A stretch of DNA of 64,000 nt, from the NCBI RefSeq assembly GCF_002584535.1, contig NZ_NUOT01000021.1, positions 1-64,000 on the forward strand, read 5' to 3'. Shown one piece after another: positions 26,666 to 35,200 of the stretch. Position numbers and translations under genes: made by a program. Numbering within the stretch: position 1 is the stretch's first letter; each line of letters opens with the position of its first letter. Source of the DNA: Bacillus cereus. Lineage in GTDB: Bacteria; Bacillota; Bacilli; Bacillales; Bacillaceae_G. The notes under the pieces were generated by a model that worked only from the letters and a program-made list of their open reading frames with translations, ran no database searches and was not told where the DNA came from.

Positions 26666-27410
26666 GTCGTCTTTCCCCTTTTCTCTTTTTCATAACTAAC
26701 ACAACATAATAACAAACACCCAAAATACAAGCCCATTGAATCGCACTCAAATGCACATATAACTTATCTGTCGGCCTGAGCCATTCAACCAAAAAGCGAA
26801 AGTTTAAATATGCCAACATAAAGATTTGAAAAACGAACCCTTCCCACGGTTTATGTCTACTTAGCCAAATACAGCAAATCATAAGGATAAATAAATAACC
26901 AATCTCATATAATTGTGTCGGATGCCGGAGCATCCCATCACCAAAATCAATTCCAACTGACCATGTTGTTTGTATCCCTACCGTTTCATCTCCAATGCCA
27001 GTTAAAAAACAACCAATTCTACCAATTGCAATTCCTAGTACCAGAGGAATGACCATATCATCACCCGTTGATTCTGTATGACCAACCATTTTCTTCACAC
27101 TTTCTACACCAATAAGTCCACCTAACAAACCGCCTACAATTGTTTTCCCTTGAATCAATCCTTGCCAGCCATTCTCCCCTATTACTTTCTGAACCTGCAG
27201 AAGATGCTCCAGTGTTGCCAAAAGAATCGCCCCAAGAAAAGCACCAAATATAGCACCTAAAAAGATGAATAGCGCTTTTACTTCTGGAATCTTCTCTTTT
27301 CGTCGACTTTTTAAATAATAACGAAACCCAAGAAACATACCGAGTGATTCAAAAATAGCATGAGGATGTAGCTTTACTCCAAATACATGTAAATAAATTG
27401 GAAATTCCAT
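26655..27410 (-). CDS. Lgt-like membrane protein (divergent prolipoprotein diacylglyceryl transferase family)
   Basis: A 251-residue polytopic membrane protein with about seven helices. Lgt family marks are VGGLLGGLIG (92-101), GRIGCF (130-135), RHPTQLYE (162-169) and FRFLVEWLR (204-212). In standard Lgt these read HGGLIG, GRxGNFxNGE and RHPSQLYE. Here the histidine is Val92, the key asparagine is Cys134 and the NGE motif is lost, while Arg131 and Arg162 remain. It may therefore use phosphatidylglycerol but not carry out normal lipoprotein maturation. ATG 27410 follows AGAAAGG. It forms a two-gene operon with the Tes-like radical SAM gene. A separate canonical lgt is expected elsewhere in the genome. 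Confidence 0.78.
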   Translation of the reverse strand: MEFPIYLHVFGVKLHPHAIFESLGMFLGFRYYLKSRRKEKIPEVKALFIFLGAIFGAFLGAILLATLEHLLQVQKVIGENGWQGLIQGKTIVGGLLGGLIGVESVKKMVGHTESTGDDMVIPLVLGIAIGRIGCFLTGIGDETVGIQTTWSVGIDFGDGMLRHPTQLYEIGYLFILMICCIWLSRHKPWEGFVFQIFMLAYLNFRFLVEWLRPTDKLYVHLSAIQWACILGVCYYVVLVMKKRKGERRHAK

Positions 27411-27510
27411 ATAATTATACCTTTCTTACGTCTATTATCTATCTTTAATAATACATATATTGTAAAATAATACTTATTATAAAACAATTCCGAATTTTCA
27501 GGAGGTATTT

Positions 27511-27786
27511 ATGAGTAATACAAACTCATCAAAAAAACCTCGTCCTTTTCAACAATGGATGATTGGCTTTGCAGTTACATTTCTAGCTCTCATCATATTA
27601 TTTGGAGTTCTTATTCGCTGGATTGAGATTACATTTATTATTGTAGGAGTCTCTTTATTATCTTGGGGAGGATACGAAGCATATCGAGGGCGACCATTTA
27701 TTTTACTAGGAATTATTAGTACACCCTTTATTTTAGGATTCGTATTCTTTATTATTTGCGGTGGATTCTTGATATTTTCTCTTTAA
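27511..27786 (+). CDS. small membrane protein of unknown function
   Basis: A 91-residue protein with three hydrophobic segments (about residues 18-36, 39-53 and 65-90) and a hydrophilic, lysine-rich N-terminus. ATG 27511 sits behind a strong AGGAGG with 6 nt spacing. It is divergent from the Lgt-like gene across 100 bp, so the two could share control. Terminator follows. No family recognised. Confidence 0.7.
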   Translation: MSNTNSSKKPRPFQQWMIGFAVTFLALIILFGVLIRWIEITFIIVGVSLLSWGGYEAYRGRPFILLGIISTPFILGFVFFIICGGFLIFSL

Positions 27787-27793
27787 AAGACAT

Positions 27794-27826
27794 GAAAAAA
27801 CCTTCCATATGCCCGGAAGGTTTTTC
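27794..27826 (+). terminator. terminator of the 91-residue protein gene
   Basis: GAAAAAACCTTCC pairs with GGAAGGTTTTTC around ATATGCCC. Confidence 0.9.
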
Positions 27827-27953
27827 TATGCTTTAGTTATCTTCTTTAGCTCTTATCATTCTTCTATAATTATAAATAATAAAGAGGGAACCAAAAAACA
27901 AAGAAACTTCACGATTAATGTTAAATCCTTACAAATAAATACTCTTTTCTATA

Positions 27954-29246
27954 TTATAAGAACAAATGACATCCAAATAAAATTGCAAAGAAATACAGAA
28001 GCGGATGAACTTCCATCCCTTTCCCTTTCACAATTTTTAAAATTGGATAAATTAAAAATCCAAGTGCAATTCCGTTCGCAATACTAGATGTTAATGGAAT
28101 CCCTACAAAAATTAAAAATGCCGGCAATGCATCTTCAAATTCATTCCAGTTAATATCACGAATACTTTGTGCCATTAAACTCCCTACTATAATTAATGAG
28201 GGAGCCGTAATTGCTGCCACACTTGATAAAGAAGCAATTACAGGACTGAAAAATGCTGTAACTATCGTTAAGCAGATTACTACAATACCTGTTAATCCTG
28301 TTTTACCACCTGCTGCAATTCCTGCTGACGATTCAATCGTTGCCGCTGTCGGACTTGTCCCGAACACTGCTCCCGTTGTACCACCTATTGCATCAGCAAT
28401 AAATGCTTTACCGAAACGCTTTTCAGCATTATCTGTATTTAAACCAGCTTGTTTAATTAGACCAAGCAAAGCCCCTGTTGTATCAAATAAAAGTACGAGT
28501 AAGAATGAAAAAACAACGCCGTATAACCCATATTCCATTACATCAGAAAATGCAGTTATAGGATTGGAAACGATAATCCCTTTTGGTAAATGAGGAATCG
28601 CTGCAATTTGATCACTAAACTTCAATTGCCCTGTAAAGAAGGCAATTATCCCCGTTACAATCATACTTATAAATAGCGCACCACTCACACGTAATGCCAT
28701 TAACACTGCTGCTAACACTAAACCAATCAGTGCTAAAATAACAGCCGGTGAATGAAAATCTCCAATTGTAACTAAATTAGATGGATGATCAACAATAATA
28801 CCAGATAAACGAAGACCAATGAAAGCAATAAATAACCCAATCCCACCTGCAATAGCATGCTTCAAACTATCTGGAATTGCTACAATAAGCTTTTGACGAA
28901 ATGATGTAAAAGACAATAAAAGAAAAATAATACCCGTTACAAATACTGCTGAAAACGCAATAGCATATGTAATGCCTTCTGCTTTTTGTACAACAGAATA
29001 AGCAAAGTACGCATTCATCCCCATGGCTGGAGCAATGACGATTGGATAATTTGCAAAAAACGCCATACATAATGTTCCGACAATTGTCGCAATAATAGTT
29101 GCCGTAAATGCTTGATCAAAAGGTACACCTGCATCAGATAGTATTTTCGGATTGATGACAAGAATGTACGCAAATGTAAAAAATGTTGTGATGCCAGCTA
29201 AAATCTCTTGCTTCACAGAAGTGTTATACTTTTGTAATTGAAACAT
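27954..29246 (-). CDS. NCS2/AzgA-family purine permease
   Basis: A 430-residue importer of the adenine/guanine/hypoxanthine permease family with twelve or more helices. Signature segments are ILAGITTFFTFAYILVINP at the N-terminus, APAMGMNAYFAYSVV, and GTSPTAATIESSAGIAAGGKTG, which lines the substrate site. B. subtilis PbuG and PbuO are the closest named relatives I recognise. Which base is carried is not certain. ATG 29246 follows AGGAAGGG. I looked for a purine riboswitch upstream and did not find one, which argues for the PbuO-like branch or another form of control. Confidence 0.85.
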   Translation of the reverse strand: MFQLQKYNTSVKQEILAGITTFFTFAYILVINPKILSDAGVPFDQAFTATIIATIVGTLCMAFFANYPIVIAPAMGMNAYFAYSVVQKAEGITYAIAFSAVFVTGIIFLLLSFTSFRQKLIVAIPDSLKHAIAGGIGLFIAFIGLRLSGIIVDHPSNLVTIGDFHSPAVILALIGLVLAAVLMALRVSGALFISMIVTGIIAFFTGQLKFSDQIAAIPHLPKGIIVSNPITAFSDVMEYGLYGVVFSFLLVLLFDTTGALLGLIKQAGLNTDNAEKRFGKAFIADAIGGTTGAVFGTSPTAATIESSAGIAAGGKTGLTGIVVICLTIVTAFFSPVIASLSSVAAITAPSLIIVGSLMAQSIRDINWNEFEDALPAFLIFVGIPLTSSIANGIALGFLIYPILKIVKGKGMEVHPLLYFFAILFGCHLFL

Positions 29247-29517
29247 GCTTAAGTACCCTTCCTACACAATGAATTATTATCACACATTCTTATAATTATG
29301 CGAGAAAATGTAATACTTAATCTTACCAATCAATAAAAGAAAGAGTCAATGTATTCAATAATAGTTAGAATTTTAAGTTTAGGTCTGACAAATACAGATA
29401 TAGTACAACATACATCGACAATTTTTGTAGCATAACAGACAGAAATGTTTTATAATTTAAAATAGTTGCACTTCTAGTAAGCGCATTCAATCTTTTCATC
29501 CTATAAGGAGGCTTTTT

Positions 29518-30909
29518 ATGCAGCAAACAAACAAATCAGGAACTTTAAACCGCGGTCTAAAACAAAGACACATCACATTGATGTCTCTTGGATCCGCTAT
29601 TGGTGTAGGACTATTTTTAGGATCTGCTTCTGCTATCAAATTAGCTGGACCTTCTATTCTATTAGCTTATATGATTGCTGGACTCGTTATCTTCTTCATT
29701 ATGCGTGCTCTTGGGGAAATAGCAATTGAACAACCAGTTGCTGGTTCTTTTAGTAAATACGCACATGATTATTTAGGACCCTTAGCAGGTTATATAACTG
29801 GATGGAACTATTGGTTTTTATGGGTTGTTACTTGTATGGCTGAAATCACTGCCGCTGGAATTTATATGGAATATTGGTTTCCAGATATCCCGCGCTGGAT
29901 TTGGGCGTTATTGGCTCTCGTATTAATGAGCGCATTTAACTTTTTATCTGTAAAAGTATTTGGAGAGCTTGAATTTTGGTTTGCTTTAATTAAAATTGTC
30001 ACAATTATCTGTATGATTGTAATTGGGACAGGAATTATTCTATTTGGATTTGGAAATGATGGCATCGCTACTGGAATTTCGAACCTTTGGTCACACGGCG
30101 GATGGTTCCCTAATGGTTTTTCTGGGTTACTTCTTTCCTTACAAATGGTTTTATTTGCTTATCTAGGAGTCGAACTTATCGGTGTCACAGCTGGTGAGGC
30201 ACAAAATCCGAAGAAAACACTTGCAAAAGCAATTGATAACGTATTTTGGCGCATTTTACTGTTCTACGTTGGAGCATTATTTGTTATGATGGCAATTTAT
30301 CCATGGAATGAACTTGGCGATAAAGGAAGTCCGTTTGTATTAACATTCCAACAAATTGGTATAGCAAAAGCAGCGGGAATTATTAACTTCGTTGTTTTAA
30401 CGGCAGCTCTTTCTTCTTGTAACGGTGGTTTATTTAGTACAGGACGTATGTTATTTACATTGGCAGAGCAAAAAAAGGCGCCTGAAAAATTCGGCCGTTT
30501 AAATAAAAATGGCATTCCAAGTAGTGGAATTATAGCAACTTCCTTAGTCTTACTGGTTGGTGTTATTTTAAACTATCTTGTTCCTGCAAAAGTATTTACA
30601 TGGCTTACTAGTATTTCAACGTTCGGTGCAATTTGGACATGGGGGATCATATTAGTTACTCAAATCCGATTCAGAAAAGGATTACCAGCACAAACTAAGC
30701 AAAATTTAACGTACAAAATGCCTTTATATCCATTAAGTTCTTATTTTTCACTTGCTTTCCTTGCATTAGTATTAGGAATTATGGCTTATTCAGAAGATAC
30801 ACGAATCGCATTAATTGTTGGTCCGATTTGGTTGATTTCATTAGTAGTTGTATATTACTTAAAAGGATTTCATAAGATAGATGCTGCACAAACTTCAAAA
30901 ATTAGTTAA
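29518..30909 (+). CDS. APC-family amino acid permease
   Basis: A 463-residue, twelve-helix amino acid importer. LNRGLKQRHITLMSLGSAIG and the ELIGVTAGEAQNPKKTLAKA loop are typical of the proline-specific/YtnA and AapA group. The RocE-like permease at 16896 belongs to the same superfamily but differs clearly in this loop. Substrate not determined; neutral amino acids are most likely. ATG 29518 lies behind AAGGAGG. It is monocistronic with its own terminator. Confidence 0.82.
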   Translation: MQQTNKSGTLNRGLKQRHITLMSLGSAIGVGLFLGSASAIKLAGPSILLAYMIAGLVIFFIMRALGEIAIEQPVAGSFSKYAHDYLGPLAGYITGWNYWFLWVVTCMAEITAAGIYMEYWFPDIPRWIWALLALVLMSAFNFLSVKVFGELEFWFALIKIVTIICMIVIGTGIILFGFGNDGIATGISNLWSHGGWFPNGFSGLLLSLQMVLFAYLGVELIGVTAGEAQNPKKTLAKAIDNVFWRILLFYVGALFVMMAIYPWNELGDKGSPFVLTFQQIGIAKAAGIINFVVLTAALSSCNGGLFSTGRMLFTLAEQKKAPEKFGRLNKNGIPSSGIIATSLVLLVGVILNYLVPAKVFTWLTSISTFGAIWTWGIILVTQIRFRKGLPAQTKQNLTYKMPLYPLSSYFSLAFLALVLGIMAYSEDTRIALIVGPIWLISLVVVYYLKGFHKIDAAQTSKIS

Positions 30910-30917
30910 ATATGTTG

Positions 30918-30946
30918 CCCCTTCCTTATAGCGAGGAAGGGGTTTT
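30918..30946 (+). terminator. amino acid permease terminator
   Basis: CCCCTTCCT pairs perfectly with AGGAAGGGG, followed by TTTTC. Confidence 0.92.
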
Positions 30947-31091
30947 CTTATTTTTCACACAAATATTTATCAACAAAATCCATGTTATTTTTACAAATCT
31001 TTTGTATATTTTACATTTTCCATCTTTATTTTCATAAAAAAATCCATTACATTATTAAGGCACATATATTTATTATTAGGGGGATTCTTCT

Positions 31092-32639
31092 ATGAAGAAC
31101 AAAAAATGGCTTAAACTTTCTTTAGCAACAGCAATTACATTCAGTATCGGAAGCACTTCTATTCCACTAGCTTTCGCTGAAAGTTCTACAGATCCAGCAC
31201 CAGAGATTGCTGCAAAAGTTGTAAATCAAAACAATGGGAAGAAAGTATTATTTGATAATACACACGGGCAAACAGCCGGTACAGCCGATTGGGTCATTGA
31301 TGGTGGTTTTTCTGATTTTGGAAATGGTATTGCTAAAAACGGATATTTTGTAAAAGAGCTTCGCCAATCTACACCTATTACATATGAAAATTTAAAAGAT
31401 TATCATGTATTTATCGTTCCTGAAGCAAATATTCCTTATAAAAAATCTGAACAAGATGCCATGTTACAGTATGTTAAAAATGGTGGTAGTATTTTCTTTA
31501 TCGCAGATCATTATAATGCAGACCGAAATAAGAATCGCTGGGATTCTTCAGAGGTATTTAATGGATACAGACGTGGTGCATGGGACAACCCGGCAAAAGG
31601 GATGTCTAATGAAGAAGCAAACTCACCAGCAATGCAAGGAGTAGAAAGCTCCGATTGGTTATCCCAAAACTTTGGTATTCGCTTTCGCTATAATGCGCTT
31701 GGAGATGTTTCTGCCAAAAATATTGTATCACCTGAACAATCCTTTGGTATTACAAAAGGGATTTCATCAGTAGCTATGCATGCTGGTTCTACACTTGCCA
31801 TTACAAACCCTAAATTAGCGAAAGGAATCGTATATCTTCCAGAAAACCCATCAAAATGGAATAGCGCTGTTGATAGCGGTGTTTATAATGGTGGCGGTAT
31901 TGCAGAAGGTCCTTATGCTGCAATTGCTAAAGTTGGCCTTGGAAAAGCAGCCTTTATTGGTGATTCTTCTCCTGTTGAGGATGCCTCACCAAAATATGTT
32001 CGTGAAGATACAGGACAAGCAAAAAAAACATATGATGGATATAAAGAAGAAAATGACGCTATTCTATTGGAAAACATTGTTAATTGGTTATCTAAACCAG
32101 AAACTTATACAAGTTTAGATCAAGTAAATGGCCTACAACTTGATAATCCAACACCTTTACAAACATTTGAGCAACCTAATTTATCAACTGAGCCACAACC
32201 AGAACCTTGGAGCGCTCCAAATCAAGGATATCAATGGTTCAATACAAATACATTTAAGCCTGGTTCTTATGGATATAAGGGAACTGTAACAACTAGCGAT
32301 TATACAGTCATTCGCCCTAGTATTCTACCAAGCAACGAAGTATTTCAAATAAGACTTCAAGCAAACAATTTATTACCTAATGCGACATACAATAATTATT
32401 CTCTAGGGATTTTTACAACTGGAGGAACACAAATTGCGAAAGTACAAAATGAAAATGGTACTTGGCCTTCTACTTTTGGATATAGTAGTGTATTCTCTTT
32501 CACAACAAATAGCCTAGGTTTTGCTGAAAAAGTAGTAAATGTACAACTCGCACCGAATACAACTGGACAAGCCACTTTACGTCTTCGTCAAAATACAACG
32601 ACAAAATATAATGAAGCTGTCACTATTAATAATAAATAG
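31092..32639 (+). CDS. large secreted protein with GATase-like domain, function unknown
   Basis: A 515-residue exported protein with a cleavable signal peptide (about 1-29, ending PLAFA-E). The mature N-terminal part (about 50-330) reads like a class-I glutamine-amidotransferase/DJ-1-like alpha-beta fold: VLFDNTHGQTAG, then YHVFIVPEANIPY, then YVKNGGSIFFIADHYNADRN. The C-terminal part (about 375-515) is Asn/Thr-rich and beta-rich, like a carbohydrate- or surface-binding module. No LPXTG, lipobox or SLH motif is seen, so it is likely released. ATG 31092 follows TAGGGGGA. The catalytic role is not assignable. HGQTAG and IADHYNADRNK are possible active-site segments. Confidence 0.7.
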   Translation: MKNKKWLKLSLATAITFSIGSTSIPLAFAESSTDPAPEIAAKVVNQNNGKKVLFDNTHGQTAGTADWVIDGGFSDFGNGIAKNGYFVKELRQSTPITYENLKDYHVFIVPEANIPYKKSEQDAMLQYVKNGGSIFFIADHYNADRNKNRWDSSEVFNGYRRGAWDNPAKGMSNEEANSPAMQGVESSDWLSQNFGIRFRYNALGDVSAKNIVSPEQSFGITKGISSVAMHAGSTLAITNPKLAKGIVYLPENPSKWNSAVDSGVYNGGGIAEGPYAAIAKVGLGKAAFIGDSSPVEDASPKYVREDTGQAKKTYDGYKEENDAILLENIVNWLSKPETYTSLDQVNGLQLDNPTPLQTFEQPNLSTEPQPEPWSAPNQGYQWFNTNTFKPGSYGYKGTVTTSDYTVIRPSILPSNEVFQIRLQANNLLPNATYNNYSLGIFTTGGTQIAKVQNENGTWPSTFGYSSVFSFTTNSLGFAEKVVNVQLAPNTTGQATLRLRQNTTTKYNEAVTINNK

Positions 32640-32640
32640 T

Positions 32641-32672
32641 AAAAAAGCAATCCTAAATGGATTGCTTTTTTT
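32641..32672. terminator. bidirectional terminator
   Basis: AAAAAAGCAATCC pairs with GGATTGCTTTTTT around TAAAT. It serves the secreted-protein gene and the convergent DUF2339 gene. Confidence 0.92.
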
Positions 32673-32673
32673 A

Positions 32674-34401
32674 CTAATCACCTTTTTCTTTCGAGAAAAA
32701 CATTCTAGAAATAACAATTCCTAGTCCACCAATAAGTAAGAATAATACTGCACGAATCATCATTGATACTTCTGGTAAATCCAAGAAGAATAACTTACTC
32801 ACTGTCACAACTAACACAACTAATCCGGCGTATAATATTTCATTCATTCCTCTATTACGCCCAAACCAAACTGAAACTAAAGCATATATCATCCATGCAA
32901 GAGAGACAGGTACACTGATAATACTTCCGTCTGTTGAAAGAACCTCTCCTATTCTAGTAATCGTAATAAATACAAGTACCATAAAACTATATAACGTCAT
33001 CGAATACACATATTTCCCAAAGCGTTTCAACATTGGTTTCACTTTCATCATTCCATAATAAAATGTTCCAACTAAAATGAGGTGGGCTACAAAAGCCGCT
33101 GACATGAATGTCTCAAATGGGCTAACAAGGGTTTGCAACATACCGATTACATAAATAACTCCACTAATATAAAACTTGATTTCTTGTTTTAATTTCGCAG
33201 AAGCAACGATACCTAAAAAACCTTGTAACATCAATACAATTGCTCCATTCACTAAACTAAATTCATATAAAATCGCTAAACTAAACGACCCCATCGCAAA
33301 ACCAAATAAAAGATCTGTAAATGGCGATTTTTTATTTTTCATATAGTCAGCCACAAACATTACAGTGTGTACAATTGTACAAATTAACAATCCCCATGTT
33401 GTAAAGTCTGGAATTTTCACAATTGCCATAACGAAAAAGATAGCATTAGCACCAAATATCGCCATCCGGGGCTCGTAAATAAAGTTTTTATCAATAAACA
33501 TATGCCAAAACAACATAATATGAATCAATCCATAAACAATCGTTAATTGCACTTGTAAATGACCTAATAATACTGTCATAATCACAAAAAAGAAAAACGT
33601 TACAAGCACAGCAACACTGTAAGACACCATATATAAATATTGATAGCGATTTTTATACGCATACCATAATAAACTAATCGTTAACACCGTTTCATATCCA
33701 AAGAAAATGTAAGAATTAGGTGTTGTACTATTTAATAAAAACGGTACAAAAAAGGCGCCTACAGATACAAATATAGCGAGATACTCTGATTGATATCGCT
33801 TAGCTAAATAGATACCGAGTATAATCCAAATAATGTTGAATATAAATGCCATCATTGCCGGAAAGAAATGATACAAATAATGTGCAGCGAATGTCGTTAA
33901 AACAATGCCTGTAATACTTCCTCCAGCTAATACCAAACCTAACGCTTGACGTTCTTTTTTTATTTGTATATCACCTACATAATACAAAGCAACTGATAAT
34001 GCTACGCCAAATACAATACGAATTGCTGGAGTAAGTAATCCTGCATCTACCCCCGCTTTAAATAGCCAAATTACCCCAAGTAGCATAATTGCAACGAAAA
34101 TTCGTGGTAGCCATGTTTGACAAAATTTTATAATGTCAAATGGTTCAGGCTTAAACGCAGATATATCCACCTGCTTTATCTCCGGCTCCGTCACACTTTC
34201 TTGGCTAATGACTCTTTCTTCTTGTCGTACATTTTGCACAGGGATACTAACATCTTGTTTCTTCTCAATAGGTTCCTTTACTTGTTGAACTCTTTCTTCT
34301 TCCATTTCTCTTTGCTGTGCTTTTAACTCATAGAGCGTCTCCTGCAATGTATCAATTGCTGTTTCTAGGGCTTCTATTTTTTTACCCAAATCTTGTTTCA
34401 T
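32674..34401 (-). CDS. DUF2339 family polytopic membrane protein
   Basis: A 575-residue protein. An N-terminal coiled coil (about 1-60, heptads in KKIEALETAIDTLQETLYEL) and a charged linker precede a membrane domain with about sixteen to eighteen closely packed helices. This matches DUF2339 predicted membrane proteins, whose function is unknown. ATG 34401 is behind a GGGGGG site. It is single and convergent with the secreted protein gene. The coiled coil suggests oligomerisation or a soluble partner. Confidence 0.75.
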   Translation of the reverse strand: MKQDLGKKIEALETAIDTLQETLYELKAQQREMEEERVQQVKEPIEKKQDVSIPVQNVRQEERVISQESVTEPEIKQVDISAFKPEPFDIIKFCQTWLPRIFVAIMLLGVIWLFKAGVDAGLLTPAIRIVFGVALSVALYYVGDIQIKKERQALGLVLAGGSITGIVLTTFAAHYLYHFFPAMMAFIFNIIWIILGIYLAKRYQSEYLAIFVSVGAFFVPFLLNSTTPNSYIFFGYETVLTISLLWYAYKNRYQYLYMVSYSVAVLVTFFFFVIMTVLLGHLQVQLTIVYGLIHIMLFWHMFIDKNFIYEPRMAIFGANAIFFVMAIVKIPDFTTWGLLICTIVHTVMFVADYMKNKKSPFTDLLFGFAMGSFSLAILYEFSLVNGAIVLMLQGFLGIVASAKLKQEIKFYISGVIYVIGMLQTLVSPFETFMSAAFVAHLILVGTFYYGMMKVKPMLKRFGKYVYSMTLYSFMVLVFITITRIGEVLSTDGSIISVPVSLAWMIYALVSVWFGRNRGMNEILYAGLVVLVVTVSKLFFLDLPEVSMMIRAVLFLLIGGLGIVISRMFFSKEKGD

Positions 34402-34609
34402 TTTCTCCCCCCTCTGATCATGCTGTTAAAATAGTAGAATGCATTATAACAATTGGATAAATTACCAGTTATTTATATAATACTCCTAATCTATTCATTT
34501 TTTAATAAAATTCCCCTAATAATCTCCAGTTTCTGCTATTATAGTAGCAAATGGCAATCCCTATTCTATTTTCATGAAAATTAAAACATAATGTTTATGA
34601 GGTGTTTGT

Positions 34610-35158
34610 TTGAAACCGCCAATTTGGAATCATCGTTCAAAAAAGAAAATTCGTGGTTTAAGGAGAGTATGCCGCAATTTTTTAAAATCTACCATCGCAC
34701 ATACAAGTTCTTTACCAAATGCGACTGAAACATCTTCTTTAGGTTGCTGGTCTATCCATCTTCCCATCAATCCTTCTTATATGAATTCAAAACGTAAATC
34801 AAACTCGATGAAACGATTTTATTTACAGACCGCAATCAATCAAGTAGAGCATTTCATTCATATGAAAACTAAAGTTGAAAAGGAGTATCGTATTTATTTG
34901 GGTGTCTCTTTTCCGAACTTACACACTTCTAATATCTTCATTGTATTTAGTAAGCAAGGGATCGAACGATTTTTTGAAGGCTTTCTAAGTGGATACATGG
35001 ACGGACCACAGTGGATTCCATTACTACAAGAACGCGATATTGAAAAAGAATTTGGCTTACATATACCTAAAGAATTACAGGTAAAAGGCTACAGAGAAAT
35101 TTTTACTGACGATAATTACAATGACAAAGAAATATGGTTTATAGGCGAATTAAATTAA
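34610..35158 (+). CDS. DUF3916-like protein
   Basis: A 182-residue soluble protein beginning with a basic segment (KKKIRGLRRVCRNFLKST) and followed by a mixed alpha-beta region ending KEIWFIGELN. The opening resembles DUF3916 proteins of Bacillus. The start is TTG 34610 with GAGGTG 5 nt upstream. No catalytic motif is visible. Monocistronic, followed by an imperfect hairpin. Confidence 0.65.
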   Translation: MKPPIWNHRSKKKIRGLRRVCRNFLKSTIAHTSSLPNATETSSLGCWSIHLPINPSYMNSKRKSNSMKRFYLQTAINQVEHFIHMKTKVEKEYRIYLGVSFPNLHTSNIFIVFSKQGIERFFEGFLSGYMDGPQWIPLLQERDIEKEFGLHIPKELQVKGYREIFTDDNYNDKEIWFIGELN

Positions 35159-35160
35159 AC

Positions 35161-35198
35161 AAAAAAAGGCGTTTTCCAATATAGAAAACACCTTTTTC
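35161..35198. terminator. bidirectional terminator
   Basis: AAAAAAGG-C-GTTTTC pairs with GAAAAC-A-CCTTTTT with one mismatch, between the DUF3916-like gene and brnQ. Confidence 0.8.
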
Positions 35199-35200
35199 TT

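Noticed and set aside
29247-29400. Purine riboswitch ahead of the NCS2 permease
   Set aside because: The conserved aptamer pattern, including the TTTCTACC-type junction, is not present on the minus strand.
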